NCBI GenBank assembly: GCA_964023205.1
Contig: OZ026835.1
Coordinates: 36,801,083 to 36,865,082 of the forward strand
Source: Lutraria lutraria
Lineage: Eukaryota > Mollusca > Bivalvia > Venerida > Mactridae
Length of the DNA stretch: 64,000 bases
Direction of reading: 5' to 3'
In this document: piece after piece, positions 46,726 through 56,500 of the stretch
Layout: each line of letters starts with the position of its first letter
How positions within the stretch are numbered: the stretch's first letter is position 1
The notes under the pieces: generated by a model
Seen by the model: only the letters and a program-made list of their open reading frames with translations
The model's database searches: none
What the model was told of the DNA's origin: nothing
Program-made: the position numbers and the translations under genes

Positions 46726-47368
46726 TGCTTATCGCGGCATTAAAACGGGCAAGTTTAATTGCTGTCTGTTCATTAACGGGTTGTATAATACAGGTTTACG
46801 ATACACAATAGAAGCGTTATCTTACGCTACCAATACAAACCATGACAGGACAGGCGATAAAACTCTCGTTTCAATAATGATTGTTTATTATTATCTTGCA
46901 CTAAAAGACGACAATCTTTATTCAAGTGTGATTGAAATTTAAACGCGTTTTAGTTTCCCTTATTCAATCAGATATTGATTTACAAATGGATGCCTTTGAT
47001 TGAGTGAGTAAACCGATTGTATTGCATGTAAAAGTTATTCATTGCCGGGGATTCAACTTACACGCATGTTGTATGTACACAATTGTATATCAATAGGATT
47101 TTATACAACGGTTTTGTCAGTTTTAATAAATATTCGATGGTATATATATGTTCAGACTTCGATGAAACGGAGAGTACGTTAATTCAATTCTCCGCGAGTG
47201 ATACACGGTGGGTTTATGTAAAAGGATATTCTTTTCCATATTGTTTGAGTTGGAATAAGATCAGGAAAATTCAGTGCCAGTTCGCTTACGTTTTGTATTC
47301 TTTTTGGTTGCCATGGCAGTGGGAATTGTTTCATGTCGTGAGTAGATATAATCATATGCTAGTGAAAA
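46726..47368. other. Upstream region of paralogue 2
   Basis: Contains no supported gene. Frames at 46688-46942 and 47083-47418 lack recognisable domains; the second overlaps the start of paralogue 2 in another frame. Promoter and 5' UTR of paralogue 2 should lie here, but no core element is clear. Confidence 0.4.
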
Positions 47369-48427
47369 ATGTCAAAAAGCAGTGGACTAGCCTTGTCACG
47401 TGTGTATCTCCAGTCTAAAAGAGAACGGATTCAAAGTGCTGAATTTGACAAGACTAATGAACGTGGTGCTACCAATGGTAAAAAAGGAGCATATTTAGGA
47501 AAGATCGGAGACAACCATGATGAAAGTAACCAAGACAGAAATAAGCCTTCTAGCAACGAAATATCGCGAAGAAATTTCCGTTTCCCCGGAGTATATCTAC
47601 CAAATGTTAATACACAAACTATTAGACCCAAAAGAAATCCGACAAAGGCGTTATCAGCTGTGCTGAGTCGACGGAATTTAGCGCAAATATCCGACGCCAG
47701 TTCAGCAATGACGTCAGGACGAGACGATGCCCGTAAAGGCAAGACGGCAACAGGAACGGATATAACTTGTTTACAACTTGCAGATACCCTTATGTCATAC
47801 CATCGATCCCCATATTCTGGTTTCCATGGCAAGGATCCACTGAGATCACGAAATGCTGATGTTAAAAGCGAATTGACTCACAAATATGTGAAAGAGAATA
47901 CATTTTTGATAGAAACAAATGATGAACAAACTGACAACAAGGTAGCGACTCCCTCTTATCAAACTTTTCTATCAGAGAGACAACGTTTGGTAATGAGTCC
48001 GTCATCTGACGTCAGCCTTGGAAAAGATAGTGACGTATCTACAGGATCACAGCCGATGCCAAGAAAATCAATTCTAAAAAATGTGACTAAGACATCTCGA
48101 CCGAGTTCGGAAAAAATGTATGGTTGTTCTTATCAACTTCCGGGTGCTACGCTGCGCATGCGTCCACATTCAGAAACTAGGCCATCAACAGTATTTTACT
48201 CGAAAGCTCACAATTTAAGGACATCAGGGCTGTTAGGGCTTAGAGATATATCCAAGAAATGTGAATTTACAGACTCAGTGACGAGTGTACCAGTGCCGAT
48301 TGAAAAACAAACAACATTCACCTTAAACTCGGGATCTTTCCGCTCAACTAGAAAACGCATGGTTCGATTTAATGGTGCGAACGAAATACACGAATACACA
48401 CCTAGAGGACGAACTGATCAGATTTAG
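47369..48427 (+). CDS. Uncharacterised single-exon protein with PP1-docking-type motifs (paralogue 2)
   Basis: A 352-residue frame, paralogous to 37954 and in the same orientation, 8.3 kb downstream. Start ATG at 47369 (MSKSSGLALSRVYLQSKRER). Shared blocks: RNFRFPGVYLPNVN, DITCLQLADTLMSYHRSPYSG (from residue 131; core quoted only), KSILKN (233-238), SYQLP, and the C-terminal STRKRMVRFNGANEIHEYTP. The SILK fit (SILK at 234-237) and the RVxF fit (R330-M-V-R-F334) are both kept although most other positions have diverged, which suggests selection on them (inference). The polar, low-complexity remainder is probably disordered. No signal peptide or membrane segment. Function unknown; a PP1 regulator is a testable guess. 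A family A MITE lies 165 bp past the stop, and AATAAA at 48687 falls inside it. Confidence 0.85.
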   Translation: MSKSSGLALSRVYLQSKRERIQSAEFDKTNERGATNGKKGAYLGKIGDNHDESNQDRNKPSSNEISRRNFRFPGVYLPNVNTQTIRPKRNPTKALSAVLSRRNLAQISDASSAMTSGRDDARKGKTATGTDITCLQLADTLMSYHRSPYSGFHGKDPLRSRNADVKSELTHKYVKENTFLIETNDEQTDNKVATPSYQTFLSERQRLVMSPSSDVSLGKDSDVSTGSQPMPRKSILKNVTKTSRPSSEKMYGCSYQLPGATLRMRPHSETRPSTVFYSKAHNLRTSGLLGLRDISKKCEFTDSVTSVPVPIEKQTTFTLNSGSFRSTRKRMVRFNGANEIHEYTPRGRTDQI

Positions 48428-48590
48428 ATTTTTGAAAATGAAAGTGGTTCTACTTGATATTTCAAACTAGCCATAAAAAGTGGTTAATATATTTTGTTCA
48501 CGCGTTCTAGTATGATAGACAATGTATACTCACGTGTGCCATATTTCACTTTTTTATCTCGAATGTCAGTACAGTATAACTATATTTAAA

Positions 48591-48742
48591 CAGTCAAACT
48601 TGTGAACAAAGGCCTTGGGAAAGGCAAACTGATGTCTTTATTAACAGTTGGGCTTTACTCAGAGGTATTTTTCTATATGCAAATGTAATAAATTACGATA
48701 TTTTTCAAAGAATGACATTTCTTCACACCGATTTCACTGTGT
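48591..48742 (+). mobile_element. MITE family A, copy 14
   Basis: The left end is CAGTCAAACTTGTGAACAAA. The right end is decayed (CCGATTTCACTGTGTA). It lies just downstream of paralogue 2 and supplies an AATAAA at 48687 on the plus strand, so it may contribute to that gene's 3' end. Confidence 0.7.
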
Positions 48743-49906
48743 ACACGTATGTGCCTGTGTTTAAATTTGTGTAACTAATGATATCTAAATGATCACTTTG
48801 GATAAGTAAGGATGGAATGCTAGGCCCTATATAACCCGTCACACTATTATATTTTAATGTTTTATCTCATTCGAGATTTAGCATAATGCAATAGTAACTA
48901 TATGTCTTAATGATGTAAATATTTGATAATCTTTAAGATCGAATACGGATTTAAAAATATTACACTCGTCCATGTACGTTTCAGTTAAATATTGATTTAC
49001 AACAAAGCCATCGATTGAACTATTACCGTTTTTTTTATTTAGAAAAATATCAATATCTTAAAATACAAAAATGTAGAAAGTAAATAAAGCAAAAATGAAG
49101 ACACTTTGTAAAAAAAAACGAGTTGAATGATAAATAAAAAAAGGTTTCCAACGATTTATTCGGATAAAATGTACTAGTTAAGATCGTGCACTGTGTATGA
49201 TTATTACATTATGAAAGAAATATGCGATATACATGCAGTATGGTTGCTTCCATTGCGAGAAAAAATATTGACAAAGAGTCTTGAAATACTCGTAAACGCA
49301 TATTGCTCGTCATCGGCGATAAATATGTATATTAATTTTCTGGAACTTTAGCGTATTTATGTGTTTGAAAGTCTCTTGAGTTCTGCCAAAATAACGCGGA
49401 CGGAAAAAGTAGTTCCATGTTGTTCGGTTTGGCACGAAGAGTTACCGCGTTGAAAACCTCAGTGAACCGTATGGAGGCTATCGCATCGCGTACAAAAAAT
49501 CGGTAGCCTTTTAAAAATGCAGATTAAAAGATGCATTGAATTACATTCTTTAACTTTATAATCGCTTTGTTGATGTCATGAATTTCACTTAATTCGTCTA
49601 TTGAGTCGATGTCAGTATGTATGAATGATATTTATCAATTACAATTGATTCCTCACAATGCTTAGCCATCCTTTGAAATTGTGATAAGATGTACAAAGTG
49701 GAAATACATTCATATGATCTTATATAGATAAATCTTCTGAAATCCAACGAACATTTGTCTTGCTAACGGTAGGGTTCGGATCTCAATTTCACTTGATTGA
49801 TTTACTTGAATTCGAATTATAATTTGAATAAATCTTTATTTGAACAAAATATGTCGTATTTAAATTAGACACAGACATGTTTTCAAGATTTTTTCTATCA
49901 AACCTA
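48743..49906. other. Intergenic, nothing firm
   Basis: AT-rich, with one GC-richer patch at about 49380-49510. In that patch an ATG at 49418 opens 29 codons (MLFGLARRVTALKTSVNRME..). It is too short to call and matches nothing I know. Confidence 0.4.
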
Positions 49907-50122
49907 CAATCAAACCTATGAACAAAGGCCACCCTTGAGAAAGACAATATGTGACTTTTATTGACAGATGGCTTCTATTTTGAGGTCATTTTTGTTTTAT
50001 ATAATAATGGCCTTTATTCACAGAGTGGCCTTTATTCACAGAGTGGCCTTTATTCACACAGTGGCCTTTATTCACACAGTGGCCTTTATTCGAAGGTGGA
50101 TACTAACACAGGTTTGACTGTA
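49907..50122 (+). mobile_element. MITE family A, copy 15, with internal 18-bp expansion
   Basis: Ends ACAATCAAACCTATGAACAA and ACACAGGTTTGACTG. The internal word GGCCTTTATTCACA(G/C)AGT is tandemly repeated four times between about 50010 and 50085, where other copies have it once or twice. The element is correspondingly longer (about 215 bp). Confidence 0.85.
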
Positions 50123-50301
50123 TTAAGAAAAACCTAATGGACCATATAAATTTTGTCATTATATTTGAATGTAGTCTCATTATATAATGGAAACTTAAAA
50201 GAAATACAGAAAAGTGATTCGCTCCTTTATACTCAGTAAGGTCATACATTATGTAAGATACGCGACCACTCGGTTGGACATAATAGTATAAAACATACAT
50301 A

Positions 50302-50493
50302 CAATCACATCTGTGAACAAATGTCACCCTTGCGAAAGACATAATAAGGCCTTACATGTAATTGACAAGTGAGCTTCATCTGAAGGTCATTTAGTTTTGA
50401 ATAATCAATTTCGAATTTTAAAAGAAATAATTGCCATTATTCACAAGGTGGCCTTTATTCGGAGGTAGCCGCTAAAACAGGTTTGACTGCGTA
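50302..50493 (+). mobile_element. MITE family A, copy 16
   Basis: Ends CAATCACATCTGTGAACAAA and AAACAGGTTTGACTG. The interior AAGGTGGCCTTTATTCGGAG is typical of the family. Confidence 0.8.
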
Positions 50494-51670
50494 TCTATAG
50501 ATACTATACTATACAAATACGAGTATATTAACCGGCTTAAGTATTACACGTACATTCGATACCACTCATCACGGAGTTTTGTTATTATAATAAATTACAC
50601 ATCTTTGACATGATATATAGTGTCAACCTGCATCACACATGCTATTGTGGATATTTCACTTTATAAAAATATAATTTTCGTATTTATTCAGCAAATAAAC
50701 GCGAATACTCAGCAAACTAATCATCCGTTTTACATCAGATAAACTTAGGCGTGGCTGACATTAAGTTTGTCTACAATAAACTAGGTTTAATCACTTACGG
50801 TCAAATATTACTTTGCATTAATTAGCTAATCTAATTATGTCCTAGTATACCATTTGATAAATAGTTTTACATTATTATAACACGTTGATACAGCGGTCAC
50901 TATAAAAGATTGTTTTCATCTTAATGATCAGGGGCGTACTTTCCTCATAGTGCTAGTATATATATAGACCGTGTATACCGCGTCCATAGTTCATTGTTTT
51001 TATCTAAATTTCCTTGAAAACTGCAGAATATATGCTCATGCTTTCTGCCCGATGACAATTTATTTATACATGTAATGATTTATTGTTATATATTTTTTAT
51101 GTCTGTTATCTTGTATATTTAATAAACGCAACTGTTTGATTGCACTCACGGGGTCTGGTGTGATTTTCTTTTAAATATATTGACATGTTACTTGCTCTGT
51201 ATAACAAACATGTCACTTATATAAACTGTTCAAAATTATTATAACTTACATTTTAGTTGATCAAAATATGTATTTATAGTTAATTATCGCTATGAACTTG
51301 TCTAAGCCAATTTTTCGTTCAAGGGAGACAACCAATGTACGGACTTACTTAGAAAATGGTCCTCTAGTGAATTATGTATTCTTTTCACAAATATAAAAGT
51401 AATGTTATCATACACAATATTCAACAGAAAAGAAAATAAGCGTTCGGACAATTGCAAACTTTAAGGCCACTGTACCAACTAAGTACTGCAACTACATGTA
51501 CTATGTTTAGGTAGAAAAATATACAGCGGGATCGATGTTTCCGTAAAGTGCCAATCCCTTTGCATAATGGTATCAGGGGAAAAAAAGCCTATATTTAGAA
51601 TATGCCGTCATGCGTTTTAGGAGAATGATGAAATCTACATGTACAACTACATGTATAATACATTTTATGT
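50494..51670. other. Intergenic, nothing recognised
   Basis: About 1.2 kb without a supported feature. Confidence 0.5.
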
Positions 51671-51833
51671 ACATTGCTACCTCTCCAGAGCGACCCTCTC
51701 TTTAACCAACAATCACCATAATCATTTCCCCCACTGTTTAACTTTCAATTTAACCTCTCTATAGCAATAACCTCTTAACAACGACATAATTTTGCGTCTC
51801 CCAAAGGGTGTTGCTTTGTAGGGGTTGCACTGT
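51671..51833 (+). mobile_element. MITE family B, copy 7
   Basis: The left end is ATTGCTACCTCTCCAGAGCG and the right end is GCTTTGTAGGGGTTGCACTG. The interior TTTTGCGTCTCCCAAAGGG matches the family. Confidence 0.75.
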
Positions 51834-52215
51834 TAATACAAAATGTAACAACAGCCACATTTAGTTTAATTGATGTGTGCTATGAAACTTCAATCAGCAC
51901 GTTTTAAAAGGCTGGTAATCAAGAAACATATTGCGTTTGAATCGACTCGCTGGAAACATGTTTAGTTTTGTATCTTTACATGAACCATGTGATGAATTAT
52001 ATGTCGTGGCAGTCATCATATGCGATAGAACTATCAGTTTTATGACATAAATTTTAAATTCATTAATTCCGGGACTCCACTATCTTGTAGAAAACTAAGT
52101 TTCTGAAAGCTTACAGACATTATAGAAGGAATCATTTGTTTAACTATGTTCTTTGAGAATTATGAATAGTTACTTAATTAGTATACCTACATATATTTCC
52201 TCCAGTATGTTGTGT

Positions 52216-52368
52216 TACAGCATTTCTGGAGAAAATCGGAGAATTTATTGCCAATGGCCTTGTAAAGTGTCCTTTCAAGACGGACCCCGAATTCTGGGTC
52301 ACCATCGATGGTTTTCTCGTCAGACAAACCGTTAAATTAAAAAAAAAATGATGTCAAATGTTCAACCT
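52216..52368 (+). CDS. Possible isolated exon or retroposed fragment
   Basis: After an acceptor-like TTGTGTTACAG ending at 52220, one frame reads FLEKIGEFIANGLVKCPFKT and continues through FWVTIDGFLVRQTVK to a lysine run and a TAG near 52368. Codon composition is protein-like and richer in GC than the surroundings. The A-run after TTAAATT (about 52335-52348) could instead be the tail of a retroposed sequence. No further exons were found upstream, and I do not recognise the protein. Confidence 0.25.
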
Positions 52369-53292
52369 TTATAGCAATTTACACTTATTTATTTCTACAA
52401 TAACTTGCACATTATACAAAGCACAAATAACACATTTGTCAATTTAAAGTATAATTATTAAGACATTTTTTTTTCAAACAGAATTATATACATATGGCTA
52501 CATGTATAAGAAAAAATCTAAATTTTAAGTCCGCAGGTCGACTACAGTTATGTGATGATAAAAAGCTGATTATTTATTGAAGTGTATAAAACTATGTAGA
52601 TCTATAAAAAGAAATTCAAAAGTGTAAAATCACATTGTTTCATAACCTTTTAGTGTTTTTTTTTCAAAAGAGTAATTAACAAAACCTAGAGTCTGTAATT
52701 TAACAAACATGATTGTCACAATTTATCGGAATAAACTGTCCCCTAACATGTCCCGTACGCTTTCGCACAAAATTATAAACAACAATGTATTTTACCAGGT
52801 AGTTTTATTTAGTTAATACAACTACCTGATTTTACCTTAGAAAAAAAGAAAACTATGTCTGATTTATATACATTGAAAATGTACGTTTGATTTTGTTGAT
52901 TTCTAATTTTCGAATTACCTGCATTTATAGTTGCTTATCAGAATGTACAGGTCGCTTCCAGTACTCATTAATTAGATTTAGGTTCTAGGGCATGATTCTT
53001 AACACATACAACTACTTGTTCTGTCGATGATAGATCTATATATATACTGTCTTTTGTTATGCCCCCCCCCCCCCCCCCCCTTTCATATAAGCGAGCTACA
53101 ACTCTGATTAGGCTTGGTTGCAGGGCCGACAGGAACTAATATCTTACATTATGGTTCATTGCATTAATAGTAGGCTAGGAAAGTAGTCTCAACTCACGTG
53201 ATTTTATTCCCCCTTTTGACATTCCTTTCTGCATGGTGAGAGCGAAGAACGACAACTCTGCTATGAAATTGAGCGGGGACCAGCGATTTATC
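52369..53292. other. Intergenic with a C-run
   Basis: AT-rich. At about 53060 ATGC is followed by about 20 C and then TTTCATAT, which looks like the opening of repeat F with an expanded C tract. No gene. Confidence 0.5.
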
Positions 53293-53343
53293 TAAACTGG
53301 TTCCCGTTCCATGATGCAGTACAAGTCAACGGGAACCAGTTTA
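53293..53343. promoter_or_regulatory. Inverted repeat upstream of the coiled-coil gene
   Basis: TAAACTGGTTCCCGTT (53293-53308) and AACGGGAACCAGTTTA (53328-53343) are a perfect 16-bp inverted pair with a 19-base spacer containing CCATGATGCAGT. The same arms and spacer occur at 33089-33145 before ZNF593. It lies 190 bp before the start codon of the downstream gene. Confidence 0.55.
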
Positions 53344-53532
53344 CGATTTATCCTCATTTAAGTGTGAGTTTCGAATTATACTTCTAATAATAAAACCAAG
53401 TTGTATGCATTGGAATTGAAAATTTGTACATTTTGGATCATGTTTATGTTTACCTTTATCTTATAATTCCGTTTGTTTAAATTTAACTTGAAATATAGGC
53501 GTTAGTATTAAGCCGCATATCGGATAAACAAG

Positions 53533-56500
53533 ATGGCGGAAAATTTGACGGTTCCCGCAGAATTTGAAAAAACAAAAGTCAAAGGTAAGGGTAACGATCT
53601 AAATATTATACGAATTCATTTGCAACATACAACAATGACTATTTTGTCATCCTTGAATGATACGTTTGCATTTGACAGTTTATCATAAATAGTTTATATA
53701 CCAATTTGTGATAGATTGCATGTCCAATCCTGATTCAGTGGTTGATTCTTTAATTTAAAGTAAATCAGCACAAAAATCCATGGTCTAGGCCTGGGCTTAA
53801 ACCCGTTACCCCTAGCACCATGAGCGAACACTCAACCACATTGCTGAAGTGTTAACCGACTGCAAGGCCGTTGGAACGTGTCAAATATTCCTACAGTCAG
53901 TGTTTGACACTAACTTTTTGAACATGGTGGTCCACAGGACCGGTAACTTCTCAAACCTACCGGTCCTTCTACACTTTCACAGGTCCTTCAATTTTAGTGA
54001 TAATTTAAAATAAAAAAAACCCCAATGCAACAGAGCGTTCTCGCATCCCATTTTTATTGATGTACTATTCTGATTGTTTCTTTTTAAATAAAAGCAATTG
54101 TAACTTATAAGAAAGATTTTGTTCATATTCATTCTAATAAGTCACTGCAAGCCTCTTCTGTATTGAAGATATTAAATGATTAAGAATCATGTGCATTTAC
54201 TCAAATAAAACTGTAATGATTTACTTATAAGACTATTTTGTCATTAATCTAAAATGATTAGATCTACAACAGCTTCGTACCTTACTAAGTAATCCAGTAA
54301 CAAATTATTCACACACAAAAATTGTGTGACACATTCAAATTACGAAATTCCTGTTCAATTTATTATGGGAGTAAAAAAATAACCAGAGAGCAAGATATAT
54401 GTCATTTGATTGACAGATAGCATCATTCATGACGTCAGAACTTTACACTAACTTTAAACCTACTTAATTTCAGCAGCGCTAAAAATAGAGAATCAATATA
54501 GTTGTGCACCAGTTCAACCCGTTTGTGCAAAAATATGTGTGGACATAAATTATTGCGTTTTTGTGCTCTGAAAGTGTCCAAGTGATAATACTTTTTTTGG
54601 TTACTCGACCATAAGTCGAGTTGGATTTTACGGACAATTTCAGGACCCATATTTGATCGACTTATGGCCGAGTATTTACAGTAATCTGGATTCTTTACAC
54701 TTCTTTGGTGGCATGAGTATGCAAAAAATCGCTGAAGCACTTGATCAAAAATAATGTTTGCAACAACAAATACTAGAGCACGAGTTGACGAAGGGTACGA
54801 CTACGAGTCGATTGATTCGTGTATGAGTTCAACAGTCTCTTACACGCACTGACTTTATTATGCTGATACGTCGTAGTTATGTCTAAAAATAGATACATAA
54901 TTCTGGCCCTGTACCCTGCATATATAAAACACCGCTACTGGTAAACGTTGTTAACTGCGATTATGCTGATACGTCGTAGTTTATATTTATCTTAAGAATG
55001 GGATTTCCTACTTGCAAAATCTACCGGACACCCGGGCCGACCAGGTCGCGGATGTCATCGGTCCTTGGTGATTTCTGTCGGTCTTGGACTAGAGGAAGTG
55101 TCAAACACTGCTACAGTACAGTGCTACACAGTTTCTGTGTGACATCTAGTTCTGAGTCCCATAACTAAATTGGTCTTTTTTATTTCGTCTTGTTGACTAT
55201 TTTAGTTATGGAATTGTCCTCTTTCAAAGTCAACAGCTTAACTGCTTAAGACGCTTGTTCATGCGTCTATTGAATCAGATCATTTCACATGCTAAAAATA
55301 CAGTACCCCGTTTACCGGCGTTATCCAAATAACGGTGTTTCGTATAATATCCGTAATATACACTCATCAAGCACAACTTATCATTGTCAACAGAGCAAAA
55401 CTTCATTTTGAGGATAAGTATGCATTAAAATTTGTTTTGTATTAAAAAATACATGAAATACTATACTAATGATTCAATAAAAATATGTAGCTTTTCTCTG
55501 AAAAAAAAAAGATTTCTTTCGCTGCCGTCTGCATTTTTGAATGCAGGTGCTCGTTTTTATGTCACTTGCGTTATAAAATAGTTCTGTGTTGAAATTTTTG
55601 TTTGGGGTTTAACCCAGCATAATAATATCACTGCTACATTGTGACGCCATGTGACCTTCAGAGATTTCTACTTGTCCATTGTTATTTAGATCATTCAAGG
55701 AAAAAAACATGGCGGCCGACTGCATTGTATTTATTGATTGTGGGCACTAGATTAGTATAGATTTTGAACATTTGACTGTTGGCATTTGTAAAAGAGATGT
55801 GTACAAATAAATGACAATATTTGGTTCACGTCAGTGATCTTTTTTCTTTGTTCTATTTCCATTCTAAATTTAGCTACACCGTTATCTGGTACCACCTGTA
55901 CATGTATATATTTTATGTCATGTTGGTAGATTATACTATAATTCATCGAACTGTACACAAGTTTTATGGAAATCTGTATGTTAAATAGGAAAACGAATGC
56001 GACTTAGATTGAGTCGTTTACCTGTTAGCTTTTAAAGAGCAAGTGGCTTTTACGATGAACTGCAATGTAAATTGTAATGCATACATATCATCGTCAAAGA
56101 CATTCGACTAAGTGACATCAATTTTTTTCATTCAGTGTGCACTATCAGTATCTGCCTTTGATTTTTAGTATCACACAATGAATCTTTGATAACCAGACAT
56201 TTTCTATCTATCCAAGTGAGTGTGACTGTCTTAGCATGTCCTACTGGCTAGTACTTCTGACATTTAATTTTTGTCTTCCACAGTCCACTGTTGTGGATAC
56301 ATTTTGATACACTGAGCAGTGCATCATTATGTAAAAGGTTGATTGCAAAATTATGCATCATTCAACAAGTTATCCACAGATAACAATCAATATTTACAGT
56401 TTCTTATGCATGACCATATGATATTTGTTTCTGGTTGCCAGACAGACCCTAATCCCCCACATCCCTACACCCTACGTCCCTAGTACTTTTAATTATAAGG

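Noticed and set aside
47431..48399. Antisense frames of 133 and 63 codons inside paralogue 2
   Set aside because: Shadows of the 352-codon frame.
54435..54740. 101-codon minus-strand frame as a transposase remnant
   Set aside because: No DDE-type or zinc-finger pattern; it lies on palindromic repeat sequence within a non-autonomous element.
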